DNA from: Acidovorax soli
GTDB taxonomy: Bacteria; Pseudomonadota; Gammaproteobacteria; Burkholderiales; Burkholderiaceae_C
Reading direction: 5' to 3'
Assembly: GCF_900107605.1 (NCBI RefSeq)
Contig: NZ_FNQJ01000013.1
Location: forward strand, 1-64,000
Length of the DNA stretch: 64,000 nt
The notes below the pieces were generated by a model, which had not been told where the DNA came from, ran no database searches, and saw nothing but the letters and a program-made list of their open reading frames with translations. Each line of letters starts with the position of its first letter. Position 1 is the stretch's first letter. Both the position numbers and the translations under genes were made by a program. This document shows positions 8,446-16,770 of this stretch, one piece after another.

Positions 8446-9111
8446 TCAACGCGGGTTGACGCTTCGCTCTTCGGGCTTGCGAAGCTCAGCATGCATCTCG
8501 CTGGCGACAACTTTGGCCTCGATGTCTTGCGACAACCCCCTGAGGCCCTGGGCCACCGAATCCGCCAGAGCCCTATGGGCGGCAGGATCCGACCATCGCG
8601 CCGTCGCGGCCTGGGCCACGGGAAGGAACTCGATATCGAGCTTTGTCCGCAAGTCCAGGTATTGCTCCAAGGAGCTGTCATCGACAAAGCCGGCCACCTG
8701 GCCGTCGATATCGACCCAGAAGGCTTGCTCATCGAAGAGGTCGGCAACCGTCTCAAAGCGGCGAACCTTCGACTTGGCTGGCTTCGAGAGCATCAGCACT
8801 GACGCCCTGTTGGACTCCATCCAAGAGAGGACATCAGCCTTGACGTAGCCGATGCGGTGGCGGCTGATCAAGTCTTCCGGAGCGGCTGGCTGGGAGCCGT
8901 CGAACTTGATTCCGTTCTTGATGTAGTCGGGGCCGCCTCCGAGGGTCCGGAGCATTTGAAGCTTGCGAGGACTCATGTCCAGCAAATAGCAAAGCTCCTT
9001 GGCAGCCATCTCCTCGCTCTCGGGCAACGCTTGGAACTTCTCCCACTCGACAACCATCTTTTCTGGAACGAACACTTCCGGAATGCTGTCGAGCGAGGGC
9101 TTTGATGGCAT
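8446..9111 (-). CDS. Excisionase-like HTH protein with C-terminal WSDP domain, copy 2
   Basis: This 221-residue paralogue of the 7808-8434 product has its helix-turn-helix/wing at about 35-98 (RKLQMLRTLGGGPDYIKNG, closing YVKADVLSWM). The second domain at about 125-185 shows FWVDIDG, DDSSLEQY, FLPVAQAA and WSDPAAH, matching the paralogue position for position. The start has AAAGGAG at a good distance. It follows the 268-residue gene by 35 bases in one reverse operon that begins at the integrase (11901). The shared C-terminal domain has no known function that I recognise; it could be a dimerization or partner-binding part. A role in excision control or operon regulation is inferred from its family and neighbours. 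Confidence 0.6.
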   Translation of the reverse strand: MPSKPSLDSIPEVFVPEKMVVEWEKFQALPESEEMAAKELCYLLDMSPRKLQMLRTLGGGPDYIKNGIKFDGSQPAAPEDLISRHRIGYVKADVLSWMESNRASVLMLSKPAKSKVRRFETVADLFDEQAFWVDIDGQVAGFVDDSSLEQYLDLRTKLDIEFLPVAQAATARWSDPAAHRALADSVAQGLRGLSQDIEAKVVASEMHAELRKPEERSVNPR

Positions 9112-9146
9112 GGAGCTCCTTTTGGCCGTTAGCGCTTCCGAAAGGC

Positions 9147-9953
9147 CTATGCCTTTTGTTTCGAAGGCTTGCCTTCAAGGGCAACGGAGTGAAGCGCGGT
9201 CCGATCGATAGCAGACTTTGCCGCGCCGATCTCCTCTTTCAGAAGAGCCAGCCATGGCTTGGCGAACCTCTTGTGCTCCTTCTCGCTGGACCACAGAGAA
9301 TGCAGCGCTTCTGCGGGCGTGAGCCAAACGCACCGCGTCTTGCCTGCCAATGTCGATGCGACCAGATTCTCCCTGCCCGCTTGGTCCATGCCCCATCCCG
9401 CGCATTGAAGGATCGTCCGTCCCTTGCGGTCGGGCTTGGGAGAGGCGAAGAATGGAACGGCCTCCGACACGAATCCGAGCAGGCCAGCGGAGGCGAGCCT
9501 GACTTCGAAAGTGCCGTAGCCCGAGTGCTGCCTCTGGAATTCCTTGAGATCGCCCATCTTGTAGGTAACGGGTTGGTTGGTGCCGACGGCGTCCTTTTCG
9601 CTGATCTTGATCATGCGAAGGCCCTTGGGCTTGGCGTCAGAATCGTCGGGCTTCTTCCTCGTCCGTCCGGCAGCCTTGGCCGCAGCTTCGGCAGCCTTCT
9701 CGATCCTGGCCGCCTTCTTGTCCTCCTCGCTGGGGAGCGCCTCCTTGCGAAGCTCGCGCAACTGCGACATGGAGATGATCAGGAAGAACGCCGCCAACTC
9801 CGCCTCGACGGTCGTGTCGTCTGGCAGCGCAGCCAACCGGCCTCGGCGCTCGGCGTCGGCGATCATTGCGTCGAGCGACTTCTTGGCCGGACGGCCTCCT
9901 GTCTTGGCTCTCTTCTCGGATTTCTCATCGGCCACGGCGGCGGAGGTTGCCAT
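9147..9953 (-). CDS. Divergent member of the element's HTH family, with charged insert
   Basis: This 268-residue protein is not recognisable by name. Residues 55-72 (FFLIISMSQLRELRKEA) line up with the recognition-helix region of the 96-residue neighbour. Residues 123-136 (VGTNQPVTYKMGDL) line up with that neighbour's wing (RGTNQAVRYRKQSL). Between them lies an Ala/Lys/Glu-rich charged insert of about 45 residues (75-118). The C-terminal 120 residues look globular and contain two Trp-rich segments. The start is supported by GAGGAG. It probably arose from the same excisionase-like ancestor with an insertion and an added C-terminal domain. This is inference from short matches, so confidence in the family is modest. 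Confidence 0.5.
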   Translation of the reverse strand: MATSAAVADEKSEKRAKTGGRPAKKSLDAMIADAERRGRLAALPDDTTVEAELAAFFLIISMSQLRELRKEALPSEEDKKAARIEKAAEAAAKAAGRTRKKPDDSDAKPKGLRMIKISEKDAVGTNQPVTYKMGDLKEFQRQHSGYGTFEVRLASAGLLGFVSEAVPFFASPKPDRKGRTILQCAGWGMDQAGRENLVASTLAGKTRCVWLTPAEALHSLWSSEKEHKRFAKPWLALLKEEIGAAKSAIDRTALHSVALEGKPSKQKA

Positions 9954-10021
9954 GTCGTCTCCTCATCGATTGTTTTCCGCATTATGAAGGAGGCAAACCG
10001 ACCGGATAGATGGGGCAACCG

Positions 10022-10312
10022 CTACATCTGGCCCTTGCGGATGGCTGCCTGCATGCTGCTCTTGACAGTGTGAGCGGCCTCCCAGTCGATAAGGGATTGC
10101 TTGCGGTAGCGGACAGCCTGGTTGGTGCCCCTGGCCCCTTGGCCTCCGCTTTGGATGTATTCGGGGCCGCTGCCATCCCTGCGCCAACGCTCCAAAGTGG
10201 ATTGAGAAACCCGAAGGAATGCGCCCGCCTCCTTGGGCGTGAGCTTGGCCGACGGGGCCAAGGCCTCGACGAAGTTGATCAACTCGACCTCGATCGCCGC
10301 TGGCGTTGCCAT
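10022..10312 (-). CDS. Small excisionase/AlpA-like DNA-binding protein
   Basis: This 96-residue protein is almost entirely one winged helix-turn-helix: LTPKEAGAFLRVSQSTLERW at 24-43, then GSGPEYIQ, then the wing and closing helix AVRYRKQSLIDWE at 66-78. This is the standard layout of phage/island excisionases and of the MerR-like AlpA family. Its ATG lies two bases after the stop of the integrase (TGA-GC-ATG), so the two are co-translated. That is the classic pairing of integrase with recombination directionality factor. It is the simplest of the four related genes in this operon and the best candidate for the true excisionase. Confidence 0.75.
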   Translation of the reverse strand: MATPAAIEVELINFVEALAPSAKLTPKEAGAFLRVSQSTLERWRRDGSGPEYIQSGGQGARGTNQAVRYRKQSLIDWEAAHTVKSSMQAAIRKGQM

Positions 10313-10314
10313 GC

Positions 10315-11901
10315 TCAGGCCGCCTTCCTGGACTTGCGGGCTGGCCCAGGCTTGATCACTGGCTCCGTCTTCTCGGGCAGGGCCGCAACTTTGGATGGCC
10401 GCAAGGCGTTGTAGACCGAAGGCGCCGACTTCAAAATGAGCTGCTCGATCTTCTCCATGCGCTCGATGTGATCCTTCCATTCCGGCGCGGTGTAGCGGCC
10501 CAGCGTCTCGCCGCCGCCGACGGCATGCCCGAGCATCCGCTTGACCTGGCGATCGACGAGGCCCAGCTTTTCGCAGGCGGCGCCGAAGGTCCGGCGCAGG
10601 TCGTGTCCCCGCACCGCCTTGATGCCGGCCCGCTCGCGGACGGTGTCCATGGCGACGGAGGGATCGCCGTAGTGGCCGACCTCGCATGGGATCCCCGAAG
10701 GCAGGACCCATTTTCCGCCCGCGTTCTCCTCCTCCCTGTGATCGACCTCCTTGCCGCCCTTCACGTAGATCAAGCCCTTCTTGCTTCCCGGCATCTTGGC
10801 CTCGAAGAGCCAAAGGGCATCCTTGCGGCACTCCGAGCGCCGAAGCTTCAACAGGGTCATGGCAAAGGGACCGATAGGGAACTCGTGGTCGCCACGGTTC
10901 TTCGCGTCGTGGATGAAGACCACCTTCTTGTCGAGATCGACCCAACGCTCCATGTGGGCCTTGTCGTCGGGAACTTGCGATCGCCATTTGAGGCTGCGGC
11001 ATTCATCGCCGCGCAGCCCCCACAGCAGGTCGATCATCAGGAAATCGGCCGCCCTCGGGTTCTCCTTGCGGTATTCCCAAGCGGCCTCGAGGAAGGGGCC
11101 GACCGACTCGGAGAAGGACAATGGGTTGCGCACGCCCTTGGCTTTGTATTCGCGTTCAAGCTGGTCGTGGTCGCGATATTTCTGCTTGGTGATCAGGATC
11201 GTGAAGGGGTTGTAGGTCAGCGAGGGTTGGCGCTTCTCGGCGTGGGCGTTGTGGGACTCGTTTTGGATGGCGTTGTTGACGGCGGCGGTGGCCCAGCGGC
11301 CCATGGCCTCGGCGGCCGTCTTGTGCCCCTTTTCGAAGGCGTGCAGGTCGAAGCGGTCGAGGACTTCCTGCCCGATGATCAGACGGACCTTGCGGTCCTC
11401 CCAATCCTTGAACTTGTCGCGGGCCTTGTTGATGGAATCCAATGAATTCCTCTTGATGGGCCTCGCCCTCCCCTTCAAGTCGGCGATGTAGCGGTCCCAG
11501 ACCATGCCGAAGGTCAGCTCGCTGGCCTCGATCTCCTCGGAGATCCTATTGGGGTTGGTTCCATGCTTGACAGCTTGGGCGATCTTGTCGAGAGCCTCGG
11601 CGCGCGCCTTGGCCAAGGACATGATCGCATCGCCCCCGCGCTTGCCCCACGCCAATCCGACATCGATCTTGAGCTTCTTGCCCCGGACCATCTTCTCGAC
11701 CAGGTAGACCGTCGCCCGAGCGCCCACGCGGACGGCGAATCCGGGCGGAGCCAATTTGTGGGTGTCGTAGACGAGATAATTGGGCTTGTCGGTCCTCCCC
11801 CACTGCAATTCGATTTCGTTTGTCTCTTCATTCTCGGCCCACCGAGGGGCATTATCGAGAGACAGCTTTTGGACGAGGGCGTCGGTCAGGGCGAGCTTCA
11901 T
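10315..11901 (-). CDS. Tyrosine recombinase / element integrase
   Basis: This 528-residue integrase is probably the enzyme that inserted the element beside mutS. The catalytic domain shows Arg297 (GLRGDECRSL), His433 and Arg436 (HDLRR), His459 (LGHA) and Tyr470 (GRYTAP). The N-terminal 130 residues resemble the arm-binding domain of island integrases (VYDTHKLAPPGFAVRVG, then KARAEA). A start at 11901 is chosen because AAGGAG stands seven bases upstream; a longer frame to 11961 would run through the inverted repeat in that leader. The excisionase-like gene follows its stop by two bases. Its promoter lies in the TTGGCGG-rich boundary region, suggesting self-control by binding there. Confidence 0.92.
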   Translation of the reverse strand: MKLALTDALVQKLSLDNAPRWAENEETNEIELQWGRTDKPNYLVYDTHKLAPPGFAVRVGARATVYLVEKMVRGKKLKIDVGLAWGKRGGDAIMSLAKARAEALDKIAQAVKHGTNPNRISEEIEASELTFGMVWDRYIADLKGRARPIKRNSLDSINKARDKFKDWEDRKVRLIIGQEVLDRFDLHAFEKGHKTAAEAMGRWATAAVNNAIQNESHNAHAEKRQPSLTYNPFTILITKQKYRDHDQLEREYKAKGVRNPLSFSESVGPFLEAAWEYRKENPRAADFLMIDLLWGLRGDECRSLKWRSQVPDDKAHMERWVDLDKKVVFIHDAKNRGDHEFPIGPFAMTLLKLRRSECRKDALWLFEAKMPGSKKGLIYVKGGKEVDHREEENAGGKWVLPSGIPCEVGHYGDPSVAMDTVRERAGIKAVRGHDLRRTFGAACEKLGLVDRQVKRMLGHAVGGGETLGRYTAPEWKDHIERMEKIEQLILKSAPSVYNALRPSKVAALPEKTEPVIKPGPARKSRKAA

Positions 11902-11910
11902 GCGGACTCC

Positions 11911-12012
11911 TTGGCGAACTTGGCGGACCTCGAATAGCAGCCGCGCCGCCAAGTTCGCCAAATTCTAGGCCCAAAAGCGCGCTTGGCGGCGACTTGGCGG
12001 ATTTTTTGGCGG
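11911..12012. promoter_or_regulatory. TTGGCGG repeat array with 16-bp inverted repeat at element boundary
   Basis: TTGGCGAACTTGGCGG (11911-11926) has an exact inverted copy at 11946-11961, separated by 19 bases. The first arm abuts the ribosome-binding site of the integrase. Three more direct copies of TTGGCGG follow at about 11983, 11994 and 12006, spaced 11-12 bases apart, close to one helix turn. This looks like a cluster of protein-binding sites, such as integrase/excisionase arm sites, an autoregulatory operator, or part of attR. It also lies in the mutS upstream region. Confidence 0.6.
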
Positions 12013-12067
12013 ATCGACATGGCGCGTTAGAGGCACAATGCAGGACAACATGGCTTGATAGACAACG

Positions 12068-14743
12068 ATGACTTCACCCTCTGAAAACAACAAAAAAACA
12101 GGCACTTCCCAGAGGGAAACGCAAGAGATCGCGAAGGACTTTTCGGCCCACACGCCCATGATGCACCAGTACCTGTCCCTCAAGGCCGGGTACCCCGACA
12201 CGCTGCTGTTTTACCGCATGGGCGATTTCTACGAGGTCTTCTGGCAAGACGCCGAGAAGGCCGCGCGCCTGCTCGACATCACGCTCACGCAGCGCGGCCA
12301 GTCGGGCGGCCAGCCGGTGGTGATGGCTGGTGTGCCCTTCCATGCACTGGAGAACTACCTGGCACGCCTGATCAAGATGGGCGAGTCGGTGGCCATTGCC
12401 GAGCAGGTGGGTGAGGTGGGCGCGGCCAAGGGGCCGGTGGAGCGCAAGGTGGTGCGCGTGGTCACCCCCGGCACGCTGACCGACACCGAGCTGCTGTCCG
12501 ACAAATCCGAATCGCTGCTGCTGGCCGTGCAACAGGCGCCGCGCGCGCGCTGTGGCCTGGCGTGGCTGAGCGTGACGCAGGGTCGCGTCTTTCTGGCCGA
12601 ATGCGCGCACGACGAACTGGGCGCCTGGCTGGCCCGCATTGCGCCCAGCGAACTGATCTACAGCGCCGGCGTGACCGAGCGGTTTGAACAGCAACTGCAG
12701 GTGCTGCGCCAGGGTGGCGCCTTCACCTGCCCCATGAGCCCCCGGCCCGACTGGCAGTTTGACAGTGCTTTGGGTGAGCGCAAGCTGCTCGAACACCTGG
12801 GCGCCGCCAGCCTGCAGGCCTGGAGCGCGCAGGACCTGGCCCAGGCGCATGCCGCCGCCGCCGCGCTGCTGCAATACGCCGAGCACACCCAGGGCCGCGC
12901 GCTCACGCATGTGCACAGCGTTCAGGTGCAGCGCGGCGACGACCTGATCGACCTGCCCGCCAGCACGCGCCGCAACCTCGAACTCGTCAAGACCCTGCGC
13001 GGTGAGGACGCGCCCACGCTGTTCTCGCTGCTCGACACCTGCATGACCGGCATGGGCAGCCGCCTGCTCAAGACCTGGCTGCTGGAGCCGCAGCGCGACC
13101 GCGCCGAGGCCCGCCAGCGCCTGGCTGCCACCACCGCGCTGCGCGGCAACGGTAGCGCCACCCAGGCACCCTGGCAGGCCCTGCGCGAACAGCTCAAGGG
13201 CGTGAGCGACGTGGAACGCATCACCGCCCGCACCGCCCTGCGCCAGGTGCGTCCGCGCGAACTGGTGGGTCTGGGCAAAACGCTACAGAAAGCAGCGCTT
13301 CTGGCGCAGAATGGGCGGGCACCTGAGCCGTATCTGGTTCAAATTTTCAGCCACCTGCAACCGCCACCAGGCTGCACGGAGCTGCTGCACCGCGCCATCG
13401 ACGAGGAACCCGCCGCGCTGGTGCGCGACGGCGGCGTGATCGCCAGCGGCTTCGATGCCGAGCTGGACGAACTGCGCGCCATTCAGAGCAACTGCGACAC
13501 CTTCCTGCTCGACCTGGAAACGCGCGAGAAGGCGCGCACCGGCATTCCCAATTTGCGCGTGCAGTTCAACAAGGTGCACGGCTTCTATATCGAGGTGACG
13601 GGCAGCCACCTCGACAAGGTGCCCGACGACTACCGCCGCCGCCAGACGCTGAAGAACGCCGAGCGCTTCATCACGCCCGAGCTCAAGGCGTTTGAAGACA
13701 AGGCCCTGTCGGCCAACGAGCGCGCGCTCGCGCGCGAAAAATGGCTGTACGAACAGGTGCTGGACCAGCTCCAGCCCCACATCCCGCAGCTCACCCGCCT
13801 GGCGCATGCGCTGGCCACGCTCGATGTGCTGTGTGCGCTGGCCGAGCGCTCGCTCACGCTGAACTGGTGCGCCCCGCAGTTCGTACCCGAGCCCTGCATC
13901 GAGATCGAGGCCGGCCGCCACCCCGTGGTCGAGGCACGCCTGGCCGAGACATCGAGCGGCGCCTTCATCGCCAACCACACACGCCTGAATGCCAATACGC
14001 GCATGCAGGTCATCACCGGCCCCAACATGGGCGGCAAATCGACCTACATGCGCCAGGTGGCGCTCATCGTGCTGCTGGCCAGCATGGGCAGCCATGTGCC
14101 CGCCGCGAGCTGCCGCCTGGGGCCGATTGACGCCATCCACACGCGCATTGGCGCGGCGGACGACCTGGCCAACGCGCAGTCCACCTTCATGCTGGAGATG
14201 ACCGAGGCCGCGCAGATACTGCACGCCGCCACGCCCCACAGCCTGGTGCTGATGGACGAGATCGGCCGCGGGACCAGCACGTTTGACGGCCTGGCCCTGG
14301 CCAGCGGCATTGCCACGCACCTGCACGACAAGACCCGCGCCTTCACGCTGTTCGCCACGCACTACTTCGAGCTGACCGAGCTGCCCGCCAAGGCGCGCCA
14401 CGCCGTCAACATGCATGTGGCCGCCGCCGAGGCCAGCACCGACATCGTGTTTCTGCACGAACTGCAACCCGGCCCCGCCAGCCGCAGCTACGGCATCCAG
14501 GTGGCCAAACTGGCCGGGGTGCCCGCCCCCGTGCTGCACCATGCGCGCCACGCCCTGGCCGCGCTGGAAGAGCGCGCGGGCGAAGATGAATTGCAGGTGG
14601 ACCTGTTCGCCACGCCCGAAGTGCCCGAGAGCGCTGGCGCCAGCCCGGTAGAAGCCGCCCTGGCCGCCATCCATCCCGACCAGCTCAGCCCGCGCGAGGC
14701 ACTGGATGCGCTGTACCAGCTTAAAAAGCTGGCGGGGTCGTGA
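12068..14743 (+). CDS. mutS: DNA mismatch repair protein MutS
   Basis: This 891-residue ATPase recognises mismatches and starts methyl-directed or nick-directed repair with MutL. The mismatch-reading Phe-x-Glu motif is Phe54-Tyr55-Glu56 (MGDFYEVF) in the N-terminal domain. The C-terminal ATPase has Walker [10 protein letters not shown] (651-659), then the [12 protein letters not shown]alker B/signature and the [10 protein letters not shown] stretch. The length fits the MutS1 family. No strong ribosome-binding site precedes the ATG at 12068, but it gives the usual N-terminal extension before MMHQYL. The mobile element ends just upstream, so the original promoter may have been replaced or displaced. 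The C-terminal beta-clamp/tetramerization region is present. Confidence 0.97.
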   Translation: MTSPSENNKKTGTSQRETQEIAKDFSAHTPMMHQYLSLKAGYPDTLLFYRMGDFYEVFWQDAEKAARLLDITLTQRGQSGGQPVVMAGVPFHALENYLARLIKMGESVAIAEQVGEVGAAKGPVERKVVRVVTPGTLTDTELLSDKSESLLLAVQQAPRARCGLAWLSVTQGRVFLAECAHDELGAWLARIAPSELIYSAGVTERFEQQLQVLRQGGAFTCPMSPRPDWQFDSALGERKLLEHLGAASLQAWSAQDLAQAHAAAAALLQYAEHTQGRALTHVHSVQVQRGDDLIDLPASTRRNLELVKTLRGEDAPTLFSLLDTCMTGMGSRLLKTWLLEPQRDRAEARQRLAATTALRGNGSATQAPWQALREQLKGVSDVERITARTALRQVRPRELVGLGKTLQKAALLAQNGRAPEPYLVQIFSHLQPPPGCTELLHRAIDEEPAALVRDGGVIASGFDAELDELRAIQSNCDTFLLDLETREKARTGIPNLRVQFNKVHGFYIEVTGSHLDKVPDDYRRRQTLKNAERFITPELKAFEDKALSANERALAREKWLYEQVLDQLQPHIPQLTRLAHALATLDVLCALAERSLTLNWCAPQFVPEPCIEIEAGRHPVVEARLAETSSGAFIANHTRLNANTRMQVITGPNMGGKSTYMRQVALIVLLASMGSHVPAASCRLGPIDAIHTRIGAADDLANAQSTFMLEMTEAAQILHAATPHSLVLMDEIGRGTSTFDGLALASGIATHLHDKTRAFTLFATHYFELTELPAKARHAVNMHVAAAEASTDIVFLHELQPGPASRSYGIQVAKLAGVPAPVLHHARHALAALEERAGEDELQVDLFATPEVPESAGASPVEAALAAIHPDQLSPREALDALYQLKKLAGS

Positions 14744-14933
14744 TGCTGGGCGCAAGCGATCGGAGTCGCCTGCAAAGACGGATCAAAATCACCGTGCAGC
14801 TATTACGTCATATACACCATTAGCTACATATTCAATAGTATTCGTTCGTCCTCTTTCCTTGGGCGGCAGCAGTGGTTCGGGCGCATTGCCGTGCGGCACT
14901 ACACTCGGTGCCTTTCCTCTTTTTCGCACTCCC

Positions 14934-15761
14934 ATGACGTATTGCGTCGCCATCAAACTCAATGCCGGGCTGGTGTTCCTGTCCGATTCGCGCACCAACG
15001 CCGGGCTGGACCAGATCAGCTCTTTTCGCAAGATGATGGTCTATGAAAAGGCGGGGGAGCGCTTCATGGTGCTGCTGTCGGCGGGCAACCTGAGCATTTC
15101 GCAGTCGGTGCGCGAGATCTTGCAGACCACGCAGATCAAGGATGAGGCAGACGGCGAGCCCGTTACCATCTGGAACGCCAAGAGCATGTTCGACGCCGCC
15201 CGCGTGCTGGGCGCCGCCGTGCGCCATGTGCATGAGCGCGATGGCGCGGCGCTCAAGCGCTCGGGGGTGGATTTCAACGTGTCGATGGTGTTTGGCGGCC
15301 AGATCCAGGGTGAGGGCATGCGCCTGTTCCAGGTGTATTCGGCGGGCAATTTCATTGAATCGACCGCCGAGACGCCGTATTTCCAGGTGGGCGAGTCGAA
15401 ATACGGCAAGCCGGTGCTCGACCGTGTGCTGACACCCGAAACGCCGCTGGATGAGGCCGCCAAGTGCGCGCTGGTGTCGATGGACAGCACGCTCAAGTCC
15501 AACCTTTCGGTGGGCCTGCCCATGGACCTGGTGGTGTACGAGGCCGACCGGCTCACCACCGACAAGATCGTGTGCATTGACGAGCACAACCCCTACTTTC
15601 GCATGCTGCATGACAGCTGGGGGCAGAAGCTGCGCGCGGTGTTCGACAGCATCGAGGACCCGGCCTGGGACGGCCGCTCGACCGATACGCCCATTCTGGT
15701 GAACCCGGCGCGCAGCAGGCCGCTCAAGAAGATCACCAACTTCCGCGAAAAGCTGATCTGA
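14934..15761 (+). CDS. Proteasome-type peptidase, Anbu/COG3484 family
   Basis: This 275-residue Ntn-hydrolase-fold protein is related to HslV and proteasome beta subunits. The sequence starts MTYCVAIKL; removal of Met would expose Thr as nucleophile. Counting from it, Asp17 (SDSRTNAG) and a Lys at 32 (SFRKM) match the usual catalytic partners. The long C-terminal extension is typical of the Anbu group, whose physiological substrates are not established. The start at 14934 is chosen because it gives this conserved N-terminus; an in-frame extension upstream is non-coding in character. It stands alone after mutS, without the ATP-grasp and transglutaminase-like partners that often accompany Anbu, and is followed 18 bases later by a hydrolase. 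Confidence 0.8.
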   Translation: MTYCVAIKLNAGLVFLSDSRTNAGLDQISSFRKMMVYEKAGERFMVLLSAGNLSISQSVREILQTTQIKDEADGEPVTIWNAKSMFDAARVLGAAVRHVHERDGAALKRSGVDFNVSMVFGGQIQGEGMRLFQVYSAGNFIESTAETPYFQVGESKYGKPVLDRVLTPETPLDEAAKCALVSMDSTLKSNLSVGLPMDLVVYEADRLTTDKIVCIDEHNPYFRMLHDSWGQKLRAVFDSIEDPAWDGRSTDTPILVNPARSRPLKKITNFREKLI

Positions 15762-15779
15762 ACCCCTGCAGATTCATCG

Positions 15780-16601
15780 ATGACCAAGATCGTTTTTTCG
15801 CACGGCAACAGTTTTCCGGCGGGCACCTACAACGTACTTTTCGAACACCTGCGCCAGCGCGGTTTCGAGGTGGCCGCCATCGACCGCTTCGGCCACGATG
15901 AGAAATACCCGGTCACCAGCAACTGGCCACACCTGGTGCAGCAGCTGGCCGACTTTGCCGCGCAGCAGGTGGGGGCCGCGGGCGAGCCGGTGTATCTGGT
16001 GGGGCATTCGCTGGGCGGCATCCTGAGCGTGATGGCGGCGGCGCAGCACCCCGCATTGGCGCGCGGCGTGCTGATGCTCGACTCCCCGCTGATCAGCGGC
16101 TGGCGTGCCACCACCGTGGGCGTGGCCAAGCGCACCCAGGTCGTGGGCGCCGTGTCGCCCGGCCGCGTGAGCCGACAGCGCCGCATGAGCTGGGCCAGCA
16201 CCGAAGAGGCGCTGGAGCACTTTCGCAAGAAAAAGGTGTTTGCGCAGTGGAACCCGCAGGTGCTGCAAGACTATGTCACCCACGGCCTGCACGACGAAGA
16301 CGGACGCCGGGTGCTAGGCTTTGACCGCGCAGTGGAAACCGCCATCTACAACACCTTGCCGCACAACCTGGATCGCCTGCTGCGCCGCCACCCGCTGGGC
16401 TGCCCGGCCGCCTTCATCGGCGGGCGCGCATCGGTGGAGATGCGCCAGGTGGGCATGGCGCTGACGCAGCGCGTGACGCACGGGCGCATCATGATGCTGG
16501 ACGGCAGCCACCTGTTTCCGATGGAGCAGCCGCTGGCCACCGCCGCCGCCATGGAGGCGGCCTTGCTGAACCTGGCGGCGCTGCCGGCTGCAGGGCGCTG
16601 A
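15780..16601 (+). CDS. Alpha/beta hydrolase
   Basis: This 273-residue alpha/beta-fold hydrolase has its nucleophile elbow GHSLGG (Ser77) and an oxyanion-hole segment SHGNSFP near the N-terminus. The likely catalytic His is in DGSHLFPME, about 35 residues from the end. There is no signal peptide, so it is cytoplasmic. The substrate cannot be read from the sequence; esterase or lipase-like activity is the general expectation. It starts 18 bases after the Anbu peptidase and may be co-transcribed with it. Confidence 0.85.
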   Translation: MTKIVFSHGNSFPAGTYNVLFEHLRQRGFEVAAIDRFGHDEKYPVTSNWPHLVQQLADFAAQQVGAAGEPVYLVGHSLGGILSVMAAAQHPALARGVLMLDSPLISGWRATTVGVAKRTQVVGAVSPGRVSRQRRMSWASTEEALEHFRKKKVFAQWNPQVLQDYVTHGLHDEDGRRVLGFDRAVETAIYNTLPHNLDRLLRRHPLGCPAAFIGGRASVEMRQVGMALTQRVTHGRIMMLDGSHLFPMEQPLATAAAMEAALLNLAALPAAGR

Positions 16602-16770
16602 GAGCCTTGCGCCCGGCGGGCCAAGAGCCATGAATGCGGGCCAGGCGTAACGCGGGAACAATCTGCGCGCCGCCAATGCAGGCGCAGGCAGCTTTTTACC
16701 AGCAGCTCCGGGGCGAGCAAGTTACACTGCGATACAAAACAATGGCTATCTTGCCCCAGCCTTGTTCGCC

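Larger units (their letters stand above)
4512..8712. repeat. Dense cluster of the palindrome GATATC (often CGATATCG)
   Basis: By eye I count 23 GATATC sites here, at about 4512, 4839, 4960, 4993, 5022, 5119, 5176, 5542, 5589, 5775, 5816, 5856, 5990, 7206, 7803, 7835, 7872, 8048, 8116, 8315, 8442, 8632 and 8707. Two more lie at 934 and 2377. About half (13 of 25) extend to CGATATCG. The sites fall in two reading phases, GAT-ATC and xxG-ATA-TCx, so Asp-Ile codon preference alone does not explain them. About one site is expected by chance in this length. Only two were found between 12,000 and 64,000 (about 29,616 and 63,165). Confidence 0.8.
1..12012. mobile_element. Integrative, mobilizable element (left end outside or undefined)
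   Basis: The block carries two tyrosine recombinases, a MobF relaxase, a ribbon-helix-helix partner and several excisionase-like helix-turn-helix proteins. Its GC content and codon use are visibly lower in GC than those of the chromosomal genes from mutS rightwards. The right boundary lies between the integrase start (11901) and mutS (12068), where TTGGCGG repeats cluster. I could not find a second copy of the boundary sequence, so the left end and the attachment core are undefined and the first 200 bases may belong to a neighbouring insertion sequence. No type IV secretion, replication or partition genes are visible. Confidence 0.75.
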
